30,340 nt of DNA from a virus. Positions 17,601-23,127 of this stretch are shown piece by piece. Position 1 is the stretch's first letter. Each line of letters starts with the position of its first letter. A program made the translations under genes and the position numbers. Under the pieces are notes generated by a model, which saw nothing but the letters and a program-made list of their open reading frames with translations, had not been told where the DNA came from and searched no databases. The stretch covers positions 1 to 30,340 of IMG/VR virus record IMGVR_UViG_3300025617_000074. The stretch is one strand, 5' to 3'.

Positions 17601-19286
17601 ACGTTGTTCGTTATCAATTACTGCGACAGTATTATTATAAGCCGCTGTAGCGTTAATAACATCAATGTGGAACCATCTGTTACTGCGAGACCAAGCATTT
17701 AAATCTGCACTAGCTCGGTTGATTGTTAGATAATCTTTCTGAGTAGGTGCGTTTAATGTATCATCAAACCCGCCAATATCATAACCAACACTATCATAAG
17801 GAACAGTTGAGCTTTGCGTATACCCTTCTGGTGTGATTAATTCTTCAACTGCGACCAGTTTAATCTGTGTTCCGACTCCTTCTACATAATATTCGTTACC
17901 ACTGTAACTAGAAGGATTTGTTTCGCCTTCGAATTGAACTTTTAATCCATTAGTGAACACCACTCCATTTGGACTAGTGTATGTGCTAGAACTTAAAATT
18001 TCATCAATATCAAGAATTTGATCGCCACTTTGATCTACTAACTTGATCACTCCAAAGAAGTTTGGATTATTTGCATCTTGGTAATATAATAAGTCCAAGT
18101 TTGCTGTGATAAGAGGAACCTTTTCATAATAACCTTCGCTGGTTTTCCAAAACTGTGTTCCAGCATATTGCGTTCCGTAGTTAACAAAAAGTTTACTAAG
18201 ATTAGCCACAGATCTATTACTTACAAGACGTATAAATGGATTATCAGAATCATCATACACATACTGTATTTGCCATACACTGTACTTTTGACTATCAAGT
18301 GTTAGAATTGTAGTTTGATCAAATGTTGTTTCATCGTACCCAGCAGTTTCACTATCAAACTGCGTAGTAGACAACCAGCCGCCATCTTCTCCAGGGATAG
18401 TGTTTGTAAAAATAATTGTACGTCCTTCGAGGTCATTAATGCCGTCAATGCCGCCATGTGTTGATAAAAATTCGTTAACATAGATATTGTTAATCTGATT
18501 AAATTGTAAATTGGTTACAAGATCTACTTTACCAGCATCGGTTAACTCAAAGAAAAAGTTTTGTGCGCTTTTATCTGGAACATTAAAAGTAATTGTTCCG
18601 TTGTCATCGCCGTTATTAATAACACCCAACACTTCACGTGAACTTTGACTGTTTTGCGATAATGTGCCATCTGCACCCGGTACACTTTGTATCCAAAATG
18701 GATTACCAGTTTGGTTTAATTCAAATGTATAACTACCTTCTCGTACAAGAGTAATTGTAGGTAGTGTACCGACTTGATCACTAAACGTATAACCTTCTGC
18801 GCCTCGAGTAACTGTAAAATCATCAGTAAGGGGAATATCCGTGCTACTAACATCCACGCTATCCGGTCCAGCAGGTAACCAATAATATTGACCAAAGTTT
18901 ACAAACTTATCAAAATCAACAAATGGATCCCAACTATAAAATTCGCTACTGAATAGTCTATCATGTTTTTCTACATTAGCACCTTTAAGGCGGAGTCTGT
19001 CAATATATCCAGGATATGTTAATACATCTGTAATGTTATTGGTATTGTTTTCTAGAAAAACAAGTCCAGGCTCAAGTTGATAGTTGCTACGCTCATCACT
19101 GGGTTCAATAACATAGTTGTCGTTAGGATTGACGCCTGGACCTACACGTCGACCAATGTAACCTTGCGTGGCCTTAAGTTTTGGTTCTTGTACTAATTGG
19201 TCTAGCGTACTACCTAAAAACTGCTTGTTGGTTTCAGTTCTGAAAATTTCAGGTAGAAAATCAATGGTTCTTATTCTGTTAGCCAA
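5670..19286 (-). CDS. Giant multidomain baseplate/tail structural protein (4538 aa)
   Basis: One uninterrupted frame begins at a TTG that directly follows the gp6-like stop. GGAG at 19295-19298 (8-base spacer) and the absence of an early in-frame ATG support this start. Order of parts: conserved N-terminus with FLPEIFRTETNKQFLGSTLD (9-28); cupredoxin-like stretch (about 178-256); long baseplate-type region; chitin-binding-like segment at W1774; seven FG-GAP-like blades (2183-2930); an EYINEVKPYHVKIKEF segment near 3510; a G-Y-PP-VTI repeat pair (3603-3673); second chitin-binding-like segment at W3701; a YPGVQV...HAPEELVPG region (3775-3866); tandem fibre beta-modules (about 3996-4503); and an IDGERILYRTRN motif near 4371. 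T4 has gp7 and gp8 in this position, but I see no clear gp7 similarity. Probably a peripheral wedge or long host-contact appendage. Confidence 0.85.
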   Translation of the reverse strand: MANRIRTIDFLPEIFRTETNKQFLGSTLDQLVQEPKLKATQGYIGRRVGPGVNPNDNYVIEPSDERSNYQLEPGLVFLENNTNNITDVLTYPGYIDRLRLKGANVEKHDRLFSSEFYSWDPFVDFDKFVNFGQYYWLPAGPDSVDVSSTDIPLTDDFTVTRGAEGYTFSDQVGTLPTITLVREGSYTFELNQTGNPFWIQSVPGADGTLSQNSQSSREVLGVINNGDDNGTITFNVPDKSAQNFFFELTDAGKVDLVTNLQFNQINNIYVNEFLSTHGGIDGINDLEGRTIIFTNTIPGEDGGWLSTTQFDSETAGYDETTFDQTTILTLDSQKYSVWQIQYVYDDSDNPFIRLVSNRSVANLSKLFVNYGTQYAGTQFWKTSEGYYEKVPLITANLDLLYYQDANNPNFFGVIKLVDQSGDQILDIDEILSSSTYTSPNGVVFTNGLKVQFEGETNPSSYSGNEYYVEGVGTQIKLVAVEELITPEGYTQSSTVPYDSVGYDIGGFDDTLNAPTQKDYLTINRASADLNAWSRSNRWFHIDVINATAAYNNTVAVIDNEQRANRPILEFKAGIKLYNSGTQAIAPIDIIDFRETDALSNINGTIGYSVDGYSFAEGTRVIFANDTDATVRNKVYVVNFVEFNDSSDTVIDLQPADINSPGASLNETVVVTSGVTSQGKTYYYNGTNWLLAQEKTSINQAPLFDILDINGNSFGDTESYPGTDFVGSKLFSYAVGTGVEDSVIGQPLKYLTIANVGDIVFENNIYTDTFTWVQNTASVTQNIETGYVRQYSNRTNYAELIGWQTSSNQTVSRQSFSFEYTGDDLILDVEVITNSNDIPVKMFVDGVFLLPSNYTYTTNSEGVTQISFVNAPETGALIEVTVISDTASQVAYYTVPSNLENNPINKTTAELTLGTIRNHYNTICQNVENFSGYINGANNIRDLGNVVPYGRTILQQSSPMTLLGTFLNDSRFDYFNAIDFASAEYEKFKNLILDYIAKNDWDGYTTNEILDQTLKNINLGKNENSPFYWTDMLPSGETYEETVYTVTPISTTTFDTLYSYNFNSANYNGILVYLNDEILLADGHEYTVATDGPRITINTDTVTLNVGDVLKIREYTATYGSYVPASPTSLGLFKAFRPQTYVDNTYLTPTQVILGHDGSLTIAFGDIRDDVLLEFEKRVYNNLKVDDQYNPPINLQDVVPGQFRTTDYTLAEINEILAESFLTWVGTNKLPYQAQTYDANNQFTWNYSRSSNKLDGSLLLGNWRAIYEQLYDTDTPHTRPWEMIGLTERPDWWEDQYGPAPYTSGNLVLWEDLRDGRIADPDNTRIVSEFARPQLLDIIPSDSEGNLRSPFDVIVGEYNSNSFRKSWVFGDGGPVETAWRRSSSYVFALQRLMALTQPAKYFSLFADRDAYNYNTTFEQFLLNNRFRLDPAELTIYGNGVAKNSYINWIVDYNRIVGLDSTTLLEERLENIDVRLAYRMASFSDKGYLKIFTEKSSPNSLNSSLLLPDESYQLLLYKNPAFSELTYSSVMVQKTNNGYTIYGYSTVNPYFEIFPSIPTGKFSNFTVGSDSYRIPENFRDSVVRIPYGYTFTTESSVVDFLVSYGKFLSEQGMSFENIENNLIMNWNQMAQEFVYWAQSSWAVGSMINLNPGADLIKITKPNAVAESLLAPGLDNVLLNQNKKPLGTDDYVVERIENTLTLRSFNNNTFNLINARFTAYEHIIVLDNTSIFNDLIYDPGTGARQSRLLVNGYTTYDWNGTLDAQGFILNQDNVQEWAANRSYSKGEIVLYKNSYWSAAEIIPPSETFDFSVWIKSDYNKITKGLLPNIATKADLIRNYYDTNSANLERDADLLGFGLIGFRPRQYMQNLNLDDISQVNLYKQFLGTKGTLQSAEIFSLANLNKEVAEYEITENWAIQRATYGANASRVYFESRLFEEDLFSNPSTVAVVAPGETSNADQVIQISDIWKQSYFINSSSILPTYTLGQPDRILPSAGYVNYDDVDIKVFDFNDLSEIVNNLEEVNLGSNIWVAKSNKYDWNVYRTNLVPASIAQVSDNLNGTCTITFNGQHGLSAGDKLIVKYFDADVDGAYEIAVVPSIKTVVVDLSLPDSTTNITGTGIGLYLESIRVNQASDISTLSFSNQLVTGSRAWVDNDGTGHWAAYEKTDPFSTSVDLTPGTEDINTVFGSSIAQGLNKQGGLVGSPGYNSLVGGVFTYNKAGPTTYVETGILAPTTTGLIGYGTSLDAGDTEYAVTGAPDSLSNRGYAYVIRRNPENGSYRNTQCLVESATDTGSEFGYSVAISSDERWMYVGAPGDDSVYAYNKVEVQSQSLNFVGDGDTTNFDISSTIIIDDDSSQAGVGSQQIGVLVNNLPKIAGTDWVYSSGEVAFTTAPNIGDEITITRSQSKTYLPATSTTEFSVEDLYTAVDIYSFSAIVNDVIQRPYLDYTFNPSTKVVTFLAGVTGTVVISSSTHWQLVDTLTYAGETGDSSTNPRFGHTIDTTTDGRQVIIGSPNDDPGALDFAGTVQVIDRSVERFQITDATDRTYTVARTPNGPVTVKLNNTFLIRNDGYVNNGEFTVAGSTITIASSVSLAVGDILEIETNTFELMQTMQSANNQTLGKYGSSVAQCGTNCSVYIGMPNDSTNAPESGSVDRWTNQARLYGNITSTVTDPGLTPGSSIRINNYDVLVSTPSTWTSAIAWDSGTFVINDDDIYLSIQAVPVTTSISDTDYWQASSWLDLYVNDINTANIPNVVASNSSDRLLLTLSDASAADQFIKLLVLPGLGEAWTDLGFDPYSFAQTIRPPLEVDYGHFGSSISIDVNADTLVIGAPDSAAAKPATFDNNTTLFDSGSTEYVDILERSGVVYTYDFLLSANSSASNPAKFVFGQQLYDDGQRRLDQFGTSVSFKDGVLLVGSPQDDLGDSVGDYGRVIQYNNPDKESAWQQRYVQTDVVDVQLFNSVFTYNRIAGGITRYLDYIDPLQGKILGSARQNIDYITGIDPAQYNVGTTNNVGQFWGADRVGEIWWNTSTVRFIDYHQDNLAYRSRRWGQLFPGSSVDVYQWIESDVPPANYAGEGTVFNTNSYVIGSVLNPDGLFSSKYYFWVKGINSVATDKSKTLSASAVAQYIENPRSSGIPYIAPIATNTVALYNCRDLLDANDTILHIEFDKIRNNDNVHVEYDLVGDGKADSFLGEGLYRKLLDSFAGADTLGNSVPDVNLSPADKYGVQFRPRQSLFEDRFLALENYLTRANTILSLYPIAESKRFDLLNSEEPEPTSASGEWDKRLATYAELTYQNLALVSTGYRYLIASDETQNGLWTIYTVQNDKSLLLTRVQNYDTKQYWDYVDWVLPGYNNSIRPVAEVVTFNDLQTLTNINEGDSAKVTANSFGKFEIYQYLGGEWTRVVAENSTVEISSLVWNYSSGRFGFDLEVFDSQRWDQNPITETRQILRALNEEIFTSEMLIYRNELLILVFEYILTEQVAPEWLIKTSLIDVSHKIRDLEPFQIYRRDNQDFVQEYINEVKPYHVKIKEFNLRYEGQDSFLGTLTDFDVPAYYDSTYNKFISPVLDETDYNTVTTALESHTPSTDPIWQTLPWSQWYDNYKLSLASITVINSGSNYTVPPQVTIQGEATVPATAVARINTAGEVIAIDVLTSGEGYLTTPTVTISGGNGSGVIAVPVMTNTMIRSFDTTIKFDRCEYTSSVQDWEPNTKYEEGSLVRYLDKVYSVNDVPDSAELLSGDIFDPNLYTEVDQSTLSGADRTIGLYDPDSQDPGRELALLIAGIDYPGVQVQGVPFNQNTGYDIGNFDITPFDNLDFGPEGSPTYSPDILDSIYESSFTDSLLGLRSTDINVEGGGFIDTYSSHAPEELVPGSSFDTLDLKVYTRPGADWTGDGHGFAVRAKNFEYTASGITVEFGDLILYPASLSVENETIGQTLDAVNNFTVDWPNKRLTVNSGASIGDVLGIRVFGIGGGNQLFVNDYTGDLVGNSLTVPVAYNEIYEFLIKVNGLIVTDYTYAANGDYNTTITFDNTYNSSDLVTVAVMGITTPQTSWSTPIGQYNVYVSGTPEFDLTVPLQGTNPINMLVLRNGFRLRPPESREHTGDGSSAGPYYLPNRGATNQGFVADNEIRVYVDDELQTLAVDYSVSEWDGSSDRYIEFTTAPAAGANIIVAVTTSADYTIHDSTITLKTTPPPGTVITCATYGDTSEQDLLTQVFQGPTSEDLTESEGFDIIGFDAGDTTGAPGSFSYEIGEVVFTNNLDIGKEITASERLEVHKNGRRLLSGIDFTVSGTVVTLGGSVLGPSDVVVITSYTQQVVPVPLNFRIFQDMLGNQKISRINNNNTTELMQSLSITDDVIHVRDVSKLSQPNPEANIFGSVIIDGERILYRTRNTNNNTLSGLRRGVLGTGIAEHLAGATITNTSIGEILPGSYQKTVYSNTLIGDGTTRLFGATNVTIGAGIDSTEIEEAVRVKVGGTELADSAYTVTQVDPFVEVTLIDAPATGVEVEISIVKSTVMYAQGTSSASNGVALQEQTTQAARFIRGEI
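10500..12755 (-). repeat. Seven FG-GAP-like (integrin-type propeller) repeats in the giant protein
   Basis: Seven segments share an aromatic-G-x-S/T start and a following V-G-(A/S)-P strand. The aromatic residue starts at F2183, Y2237, F2292, F2491, Y2618, F2809 and F2897. Clear copies are EFGYSVAISSDERWMYVGAP, RFGHTIDTTTDGRQVIIGSP and QFGTSVSFKDGVLLVGSPQD. Seven is the blade number of the integrin alpha propeller. The calcium loop DxDxDG usual in FG-GAP blades is not seen. Insertions of about 90-170 residues after blades 3, 4 and 5 carry fibre beta-modules and a chitin-binding-like segment. Confidence 0.7.
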
Positions 19287-22200
19287 TTATTGTACTCCAC
19301 TGTTGGTTGCTGTTCTTAATGCACTGCTTGTAAGTGCATCAACTACTTCGATGTCATTTACATTTGCAGCGTTTACAAAAATCTCATCTGGTTCGCTTCG
19401 TACTTCATACAAATCGCCAAAACTCTTGAGAGGGTCGTTTGGTACTAGCACCACGCTACTAATAATGTCGCCTAGTTGATCATGTAAATAAGCACTAAGC
19501 TCACTAAAGTAAAAAGTATCGCCAAAGTCCCAAACATCAATAGTAAAATATTCGTTCATCGCAGCAATAGTTCTGCTCTTAATTTCACTAACACTTGCTG
19601 TGCTACTGCTATTTTTAATTACTTTAATAGTTGCTCTTAGGTCAGGATCTGCTTTGCTACCGAATAGTGGCTTGAATCTTACACTATTCAAAATAACATT
19701 GTCGCTGATCATTTTGTATTGGTTAATGCTTTCATAATCACTGCTCAATTCGTCGATAGTAGGACGACTTGGTTCTGCAACAGATCCAGTGCTATCTTTA
19801 ATATAGTTCTGATATGCGGTATAATATGCATTTGTAACCAAATAAATGTCAATGATGTTACTAGTACCCGGATCAATTCTTCTGCTTAACGGACTGTTGT
19901 GTCTATATTGGAAGTATAGATCTTGTCTTCCGGTAAACACTGCATAATCAGTGACAGAAGATATTGTTCTTACCCCAGTGGCTGAAACTGCTAGTTGATA
20001 GAATGCATTATCGCTGGTTGCATAAAATACTTGTCCAGCCGGGTACTCGCTTTTTGCAAGTTCAATTGCATTCAGTGTAGCTAAATTAGAGACCACTGTT
20101 CCACTTGTCAATGGAATATATCTTTCTAGATTGTCAAAATCAGTCTGACGTTGTAGGAATACCAATTTATTATTTGGATTTGTGTCCGGTGACACTATGT
20201 TTTCAAAATAATCCGGGTCGTCAGGTATACCATCATTGTCAAGATCACCATAGCTAATTCTTACACGGAAGTCATCAACAAACCCATCGCTTTCTGCAGG
20301 TTGTCCAATAATATCCAATTGATTATCTGTGTTCATCGGGCTACTACTATCGGGCTGACTATTGGTTTTTAATACATTAATAAAGTCATTGATTACTGTT
20401 CCTGTTTTAGGATCATAAACCTGCTGACTACCATCGTAAAAGAAACGGGTTTGTAATATGCTACCAAAGAATCGTTGTAGGCTTCTGCTGGTAACAGTGT
20501 ATGTTTGGCCGTCGGTTTCGAACTTAACTAACCAACTGTTGTCCAATCCTGCACCACTGGCATCTTGAGCAAATGCAAAACTAAATGTTGTTGCTGGGTT
20601 AAGATTAGAATTTGAAATCAAGTACCAAGTTCTTGTGTCATTATCAAAGCCTAACCCAAAGTCTCTGTATAGTTCTACTTGCTCAGTGATGCTTTGTTCA
20701 AATGTACTAGGCAAATCTGTAACAAAAACTGGTATAACTTGCGTAGGCACAGCACCAGTTGGGATATAGTTGTTAATTGTAACCGGACCGCTTCCGTCAG
20801 TGAAATTACCGTTACCAAAGTTTGTACCGTCGAGGTACGAGTCAACAACAGTTGCCCATAAAACAGTTTTTTCTTCTGGTAGTGTAGCTGTGCCCAGTTG
20901 TAATCTATTGTTTCTGTCAAAATAGTAACCAGTTGGCGGAACAAACTTAACTAGTGCATTTTCAATAATGTATTGCTTGTTATCGCTAGTGGTTGCACCG
21001 ATCGGTGCCGGTTCTTGACTGCCTACAAATCTAAAGTAACCTGTAGTTTCGTTGTTTAAACTGGTACTTTGCACCCAATCAAGATTAAGTGCTGTAAGAC
21101 TTGGCCTTGTAAAGTTGTTAAAATAAAACTCCTGCATTCCTCTTTCAGAAATAGCAGGCTCAAGTTGATTTCGAACAACATTATCAATATCATTAGTATC
21201 AACAAATGTAAAAGTAAAACTTGGAGTTAGATTTTGTTCATAAATTAAACCATCGCTAGAAAAAATATTTGTGCTAGAATATTTTCCAGTGATATCAAGG
21301 AAATCCAAGTAACGACTTGTTCCAATACTGCTACGATTTACAGCTTTTGACTTAATAACTGTGCCGAACAATGTGTAAGGAAGATTATTATAGTCTTCGC
21401 CATTCACCATACGGTTTTGCGTATAGTATCTTGCCGGAGCACGGCCTTTAATGTCAGCAATGTTTTCTCTGTTATTGGCATTACTAACTGGCTGACTCAA
21501 CTGACAAGTAAATGTAACAGTTTCGTTGCGTCCTGTTCTACTCACATAGGTAAAACTCAAGCTGATGTTTTGCATGTCCTGTGGATTAATAATATAACGC
21601 AATCCATTACTGGCACGAACATAACTGCGGAAGTTGCCCACAGGGATTTCGCTGAATACACCATCGCCAAAGTTTAAATTAATTTGATCGTTTGCTCTAC
21701 TGCTTACACTGAATAGTTGTCTTTCGTTAGGACCAAGTTGATTAGTGGCACCAGCATAGATGTTGTCTACTTTGGTCCATTCCTGGCTTACATTATTATT
21801 TTCATCTAACTTGTACAACCAAACATCTTCGTTGTTTACGCCTTCGATGTTAACATTCACAACACGGTTGCTGATACGCTCTGCAAGTGTAAAGTTCTGA
21901 GCTTGCAAACTTCCTTGTTTGAAGAAGAAGAAAAATCCTGTGTTAGGGCTAGCATAACCTTGACGGTCATTTCTGTACAACATGTTAAACACGCCATTTG
22001 GCTGTGGTGCCGGTTCGTAAACAAATTCGGCATCTTCGGTGGTAGCACTTACTGCTTCAAACACCATGTTGGTGTTGTTTACTGTGCTGTTAAAAGGTAC
22101 AACAGGAAGAATGCCTTGAATTAAGTTTAATGTGTATTCGTCGGTTTGTGTGCCAAGAATATTTTTTGTTGATCCAGGGCGTCCGAATCTTTGGCTATCT

Positions 22201-22694
22201 ACCATTGCAGCATTTACAATGGTTGTAAACTGTTCTAACCAATTTGTGTTTACTGTGTCATTCCAGTTTATCACAACATTGCTTAGGTTAATACCGTTGT
22301 AGTCTACAACATTTTCAGTTGTGCTAACACTGGTTACTTTTAAGAAACCCTTTGCTTCCTGATTACGCTTCGGAGTGTATCCAACAAGCTCGGCAAGACG
22401 TACAACACTGTCTCTTCTTTCAGCAGTGTCAAGGAAGTTTTCTCTGGTGTTTAAATCGTTACGGAAGCTGAGTGCTTGGCCCATAAACGCCATAACATCT
22501 AGCAGTGCAACAAATTCACTGCTTTCGATATAGTCGTTATAACTTTCTGGATAGTAAAGACGAATATAGTCTACAAAACTCTTTCTTAGAGTTTCAAAAT
22601 CGTAGCTCTGAAAGTCTGCTTCTCTATATGTTTGATAGATGCGTTTCCAGTCTTCTACACCAAAAATAGCGGTTTGTCTTGTTGTCTTTGCCAT
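19287..22694 (-). CDS. 6: Baseplate wedge protein, gp6-like (1135 aa)
   Basis: The N-terminal 110 residues carry the family signature: KSFVDYIRLYYPESYNDYIE, LLDVMAFMGQALSFRNDLNT and RENFLDTAERRDSVVRLAEL, ending LVGYTPKR. In T4, gp6 dimers join neighbouring wedges into the inner baseplate ring and trigger its opening. The C-terminal part (SRTIAAMNEYFTIDVWDFGD, then a SELSAYLHDQLGDII helix) resembles the gp6/Baseplate-J C-terminal domain. The protein is much longer than T4 gp6 (660 aa); the extra length lies in the middle and includes a DLDNDGIPDDPD loop near residue 816. The ATG at 22694 has AAGG with a 5-base spacer, and a CATAAATA late-promoter motif lies upstream. Its TAA abuts the TTG start of the giant gene. 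Confidence 0.88.
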   Translation of the reverse strand: MAKTTRQTAIFGVEDWKRIYQTYREADFQSYDFETLRKSFVDYIRLYYPESYNDYIESSEFVALLDVMAFMGQALSFRNDLNTRENFLDTAERRDSVVRLAELVGYTPKRNQEAKGFLKVTSVSTTENVVDYNGINLSNVVINWNDTVNTNWLEQFTTIVNAAMVDSQRFGRPGSTKNILGTQTDEYTLNLIQGILPVVPFNSTVNNTNMVFEAVSATTEDAEFVYEPAPQPNGVFNMLYRNDRQGYASPNTGFFFFFKQGSLQAQNFTLAERISNRVVNVNIEGVNNEDVWLYKLDENNNVSQEWTKVDNIYAGATNQLGPNERQLFSVSSRANDQINLNFGDGVFSEIPVGNFRSYVRASNGLRYIINPQDMQNISLSFTYVSRTGRNETVTFTCQLSQPVSNANNRENIADIKGRAPARYYTQNRMVNGEDYNNLPYTLFGTVIKSKAVNRSSIGTSRYLDFLDITGKYSSTNIFSSDGLIYEQNLTPSFTFTFVDTNDIDNVVRNQLEPAISERGMQEFYFNNFTRPSLTALNLDWVQSTSLNNETTGYFRFVGSQEPAPIGATTSDNKQYIIENALVKFVPPTGYYFDRNNRLQLGTATLPEEKTVLWATVVDSYLDGTNFGNGNFTDGSGPVTINNYIPTGAVPTQVIPVFVTDLPSTFEQSITEQVELYRDFGLGFDNDTRTWYLISNSNLNPATTFSFAFAQDASGAGLDNSWLVKFETDGQTYTVTSRSLQRFFGSILQTRFFYDGSQQVYDPKTGTVINDFINVLKTNSQPDSSSPMNTDNQLDIIGQPAESDGFVDDFRVRISYGDLDNDGIPDDPDYFENIVSPDTNPNNKLVFLQRQTDFDNLERYIPLTSGTVVSNLATLNAIELAKSEYPAGQVFYATSDNAFYQLAVSATGVRTISSVTDYAVFTGRQDLYFQYRHNSPLSRRIDPGTSNIIDIYLVTNAYYTAYQNYIKDSTGSVAEPSRPTIDELSSDYESINQYKMISDNVILNSVRFKPLFGSKADPDLRATIKVIKNSSSTASVSEIKSRTIAAMNEYFTIDVWDFGDTFYFSELSAYLHDQLGDIISSVVLVPNDPLKSFGDLYEVRSEPDEIFVNAANVNDIEVVDALTSSALRTATNSGVQ

Positions 22695-22712
22695 AATTAC
22701 CTTCCGATAGAG

Positions 22713-22720
22713 TATTTATG
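22713..22720 (-). promoter_or_regulatory. Late-promoter motif CATAAATA upstream of gene 6
   Basis: CATAAATAC on the minus strand lies in the 46-base gap between the gp25-like and gp6-like genes, 18 bases before the ATG at 22694. A good Shine-Dalgarno (GGAAGGT, 22699-22705) follows at the right distance. This is the most convincing late-promoter arrangement in the window and would drive gene 6 and the giant gene. Confidence 0.65.
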
Positions 22721-22740
22721 GCAGAAATTAACTGCGCAGT

Positions 22741-23115
22741 TTATACATAGGTAGCGAATTGTGCTTCTTGATCAAATAATACAATAAGATCTTGTACACC
22801 AGTGCCATTAACAGTTTCTACTTGTAGTTCAACAAGTACACCGTTTTCTTTGCTGTACACTGCGAGACTGCTTGCTTGTATTCTAGGATCTTTGCCTACT
22901 ACTCGCTGTATTTCTGTTTCGATAGCACGAATTGTTTCTGGGCTTTGTGGCTCAAAGATATAATCCCAAACATTAGTACCGTTGAGAGGACGCATAGGTG
23001 ATTCGCCTTGACGAATGTTCAATGCATTTAATAAGTCTCTTTTGATCAAATCAAAATCAGTAAGAGTGTAATTCTTATACTGGTTGATTGAATTGTATCC
23101 TATAAATGTTGCCAT
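22741..23115 (-). CDS. 25: Baseplate wedge protein, gp25-like (124 aa)
   Basis: The length matches T4 gp25 (132 aa). Shared features are an N-terminal helix that enters the wedge core (DLIKRDLLNALNIRQGESPM), a P-x-GT-VWDYIFEP strand (about 43-55), the SPETIRAIETEIQRVV helix (about 58-73) and DPRI (about 76-79), which corresponds to the EPRI motif of gp25 and type VI TssE proteins. A final strand pair, VLVELQVETVN, follows. In T4, gp25 with gp6 and gp53 forms the wedge core that nucleates sheath assembly. The ATG at 23115 is preceded directly by TATAAATAC and has no visible Shine-Dalgarno. The spike gene stops 7 bases upstream. Confidence 0.88.
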   Translation of the reverse strand: MATFIGYNSINQYKNYTLTDFDLIKRDLLNALNIRQGESPMRPLNGTNVWDYIFEPQSPETIRAIETEIQRVVGKDPRIQASSLAVYSKENGVLVELQVETVNGTGVQDLIVLFDQEAQFATYV

Positions 23116-23119
23116 AACG

Positions 23120-23127
23120 TATTTATA
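23120..23127 (-). promoter_or_regulatory. Late-promoter motif TATAAATA just before gene 25
   Basis: This is an exact T4 late-promoter core on the minus strand. It overlaps the stop codon of the spike gene and ends 4 bases before the ATG of gene 25. Initiation at the usual distance would fall at or near the ATG, giving a leaderless message, which fits the missing Shine-Dalgarno. It could instead be a chance match. Confidence 0.5.

Noticed and set aside
5670-19286. Possibility that the giant gene is several genes joined by a sequencing or assembly error
   Set aside because: The frame runs without a stop, and protein motifs continue through every region I read. An error would more often break a frame than join several.
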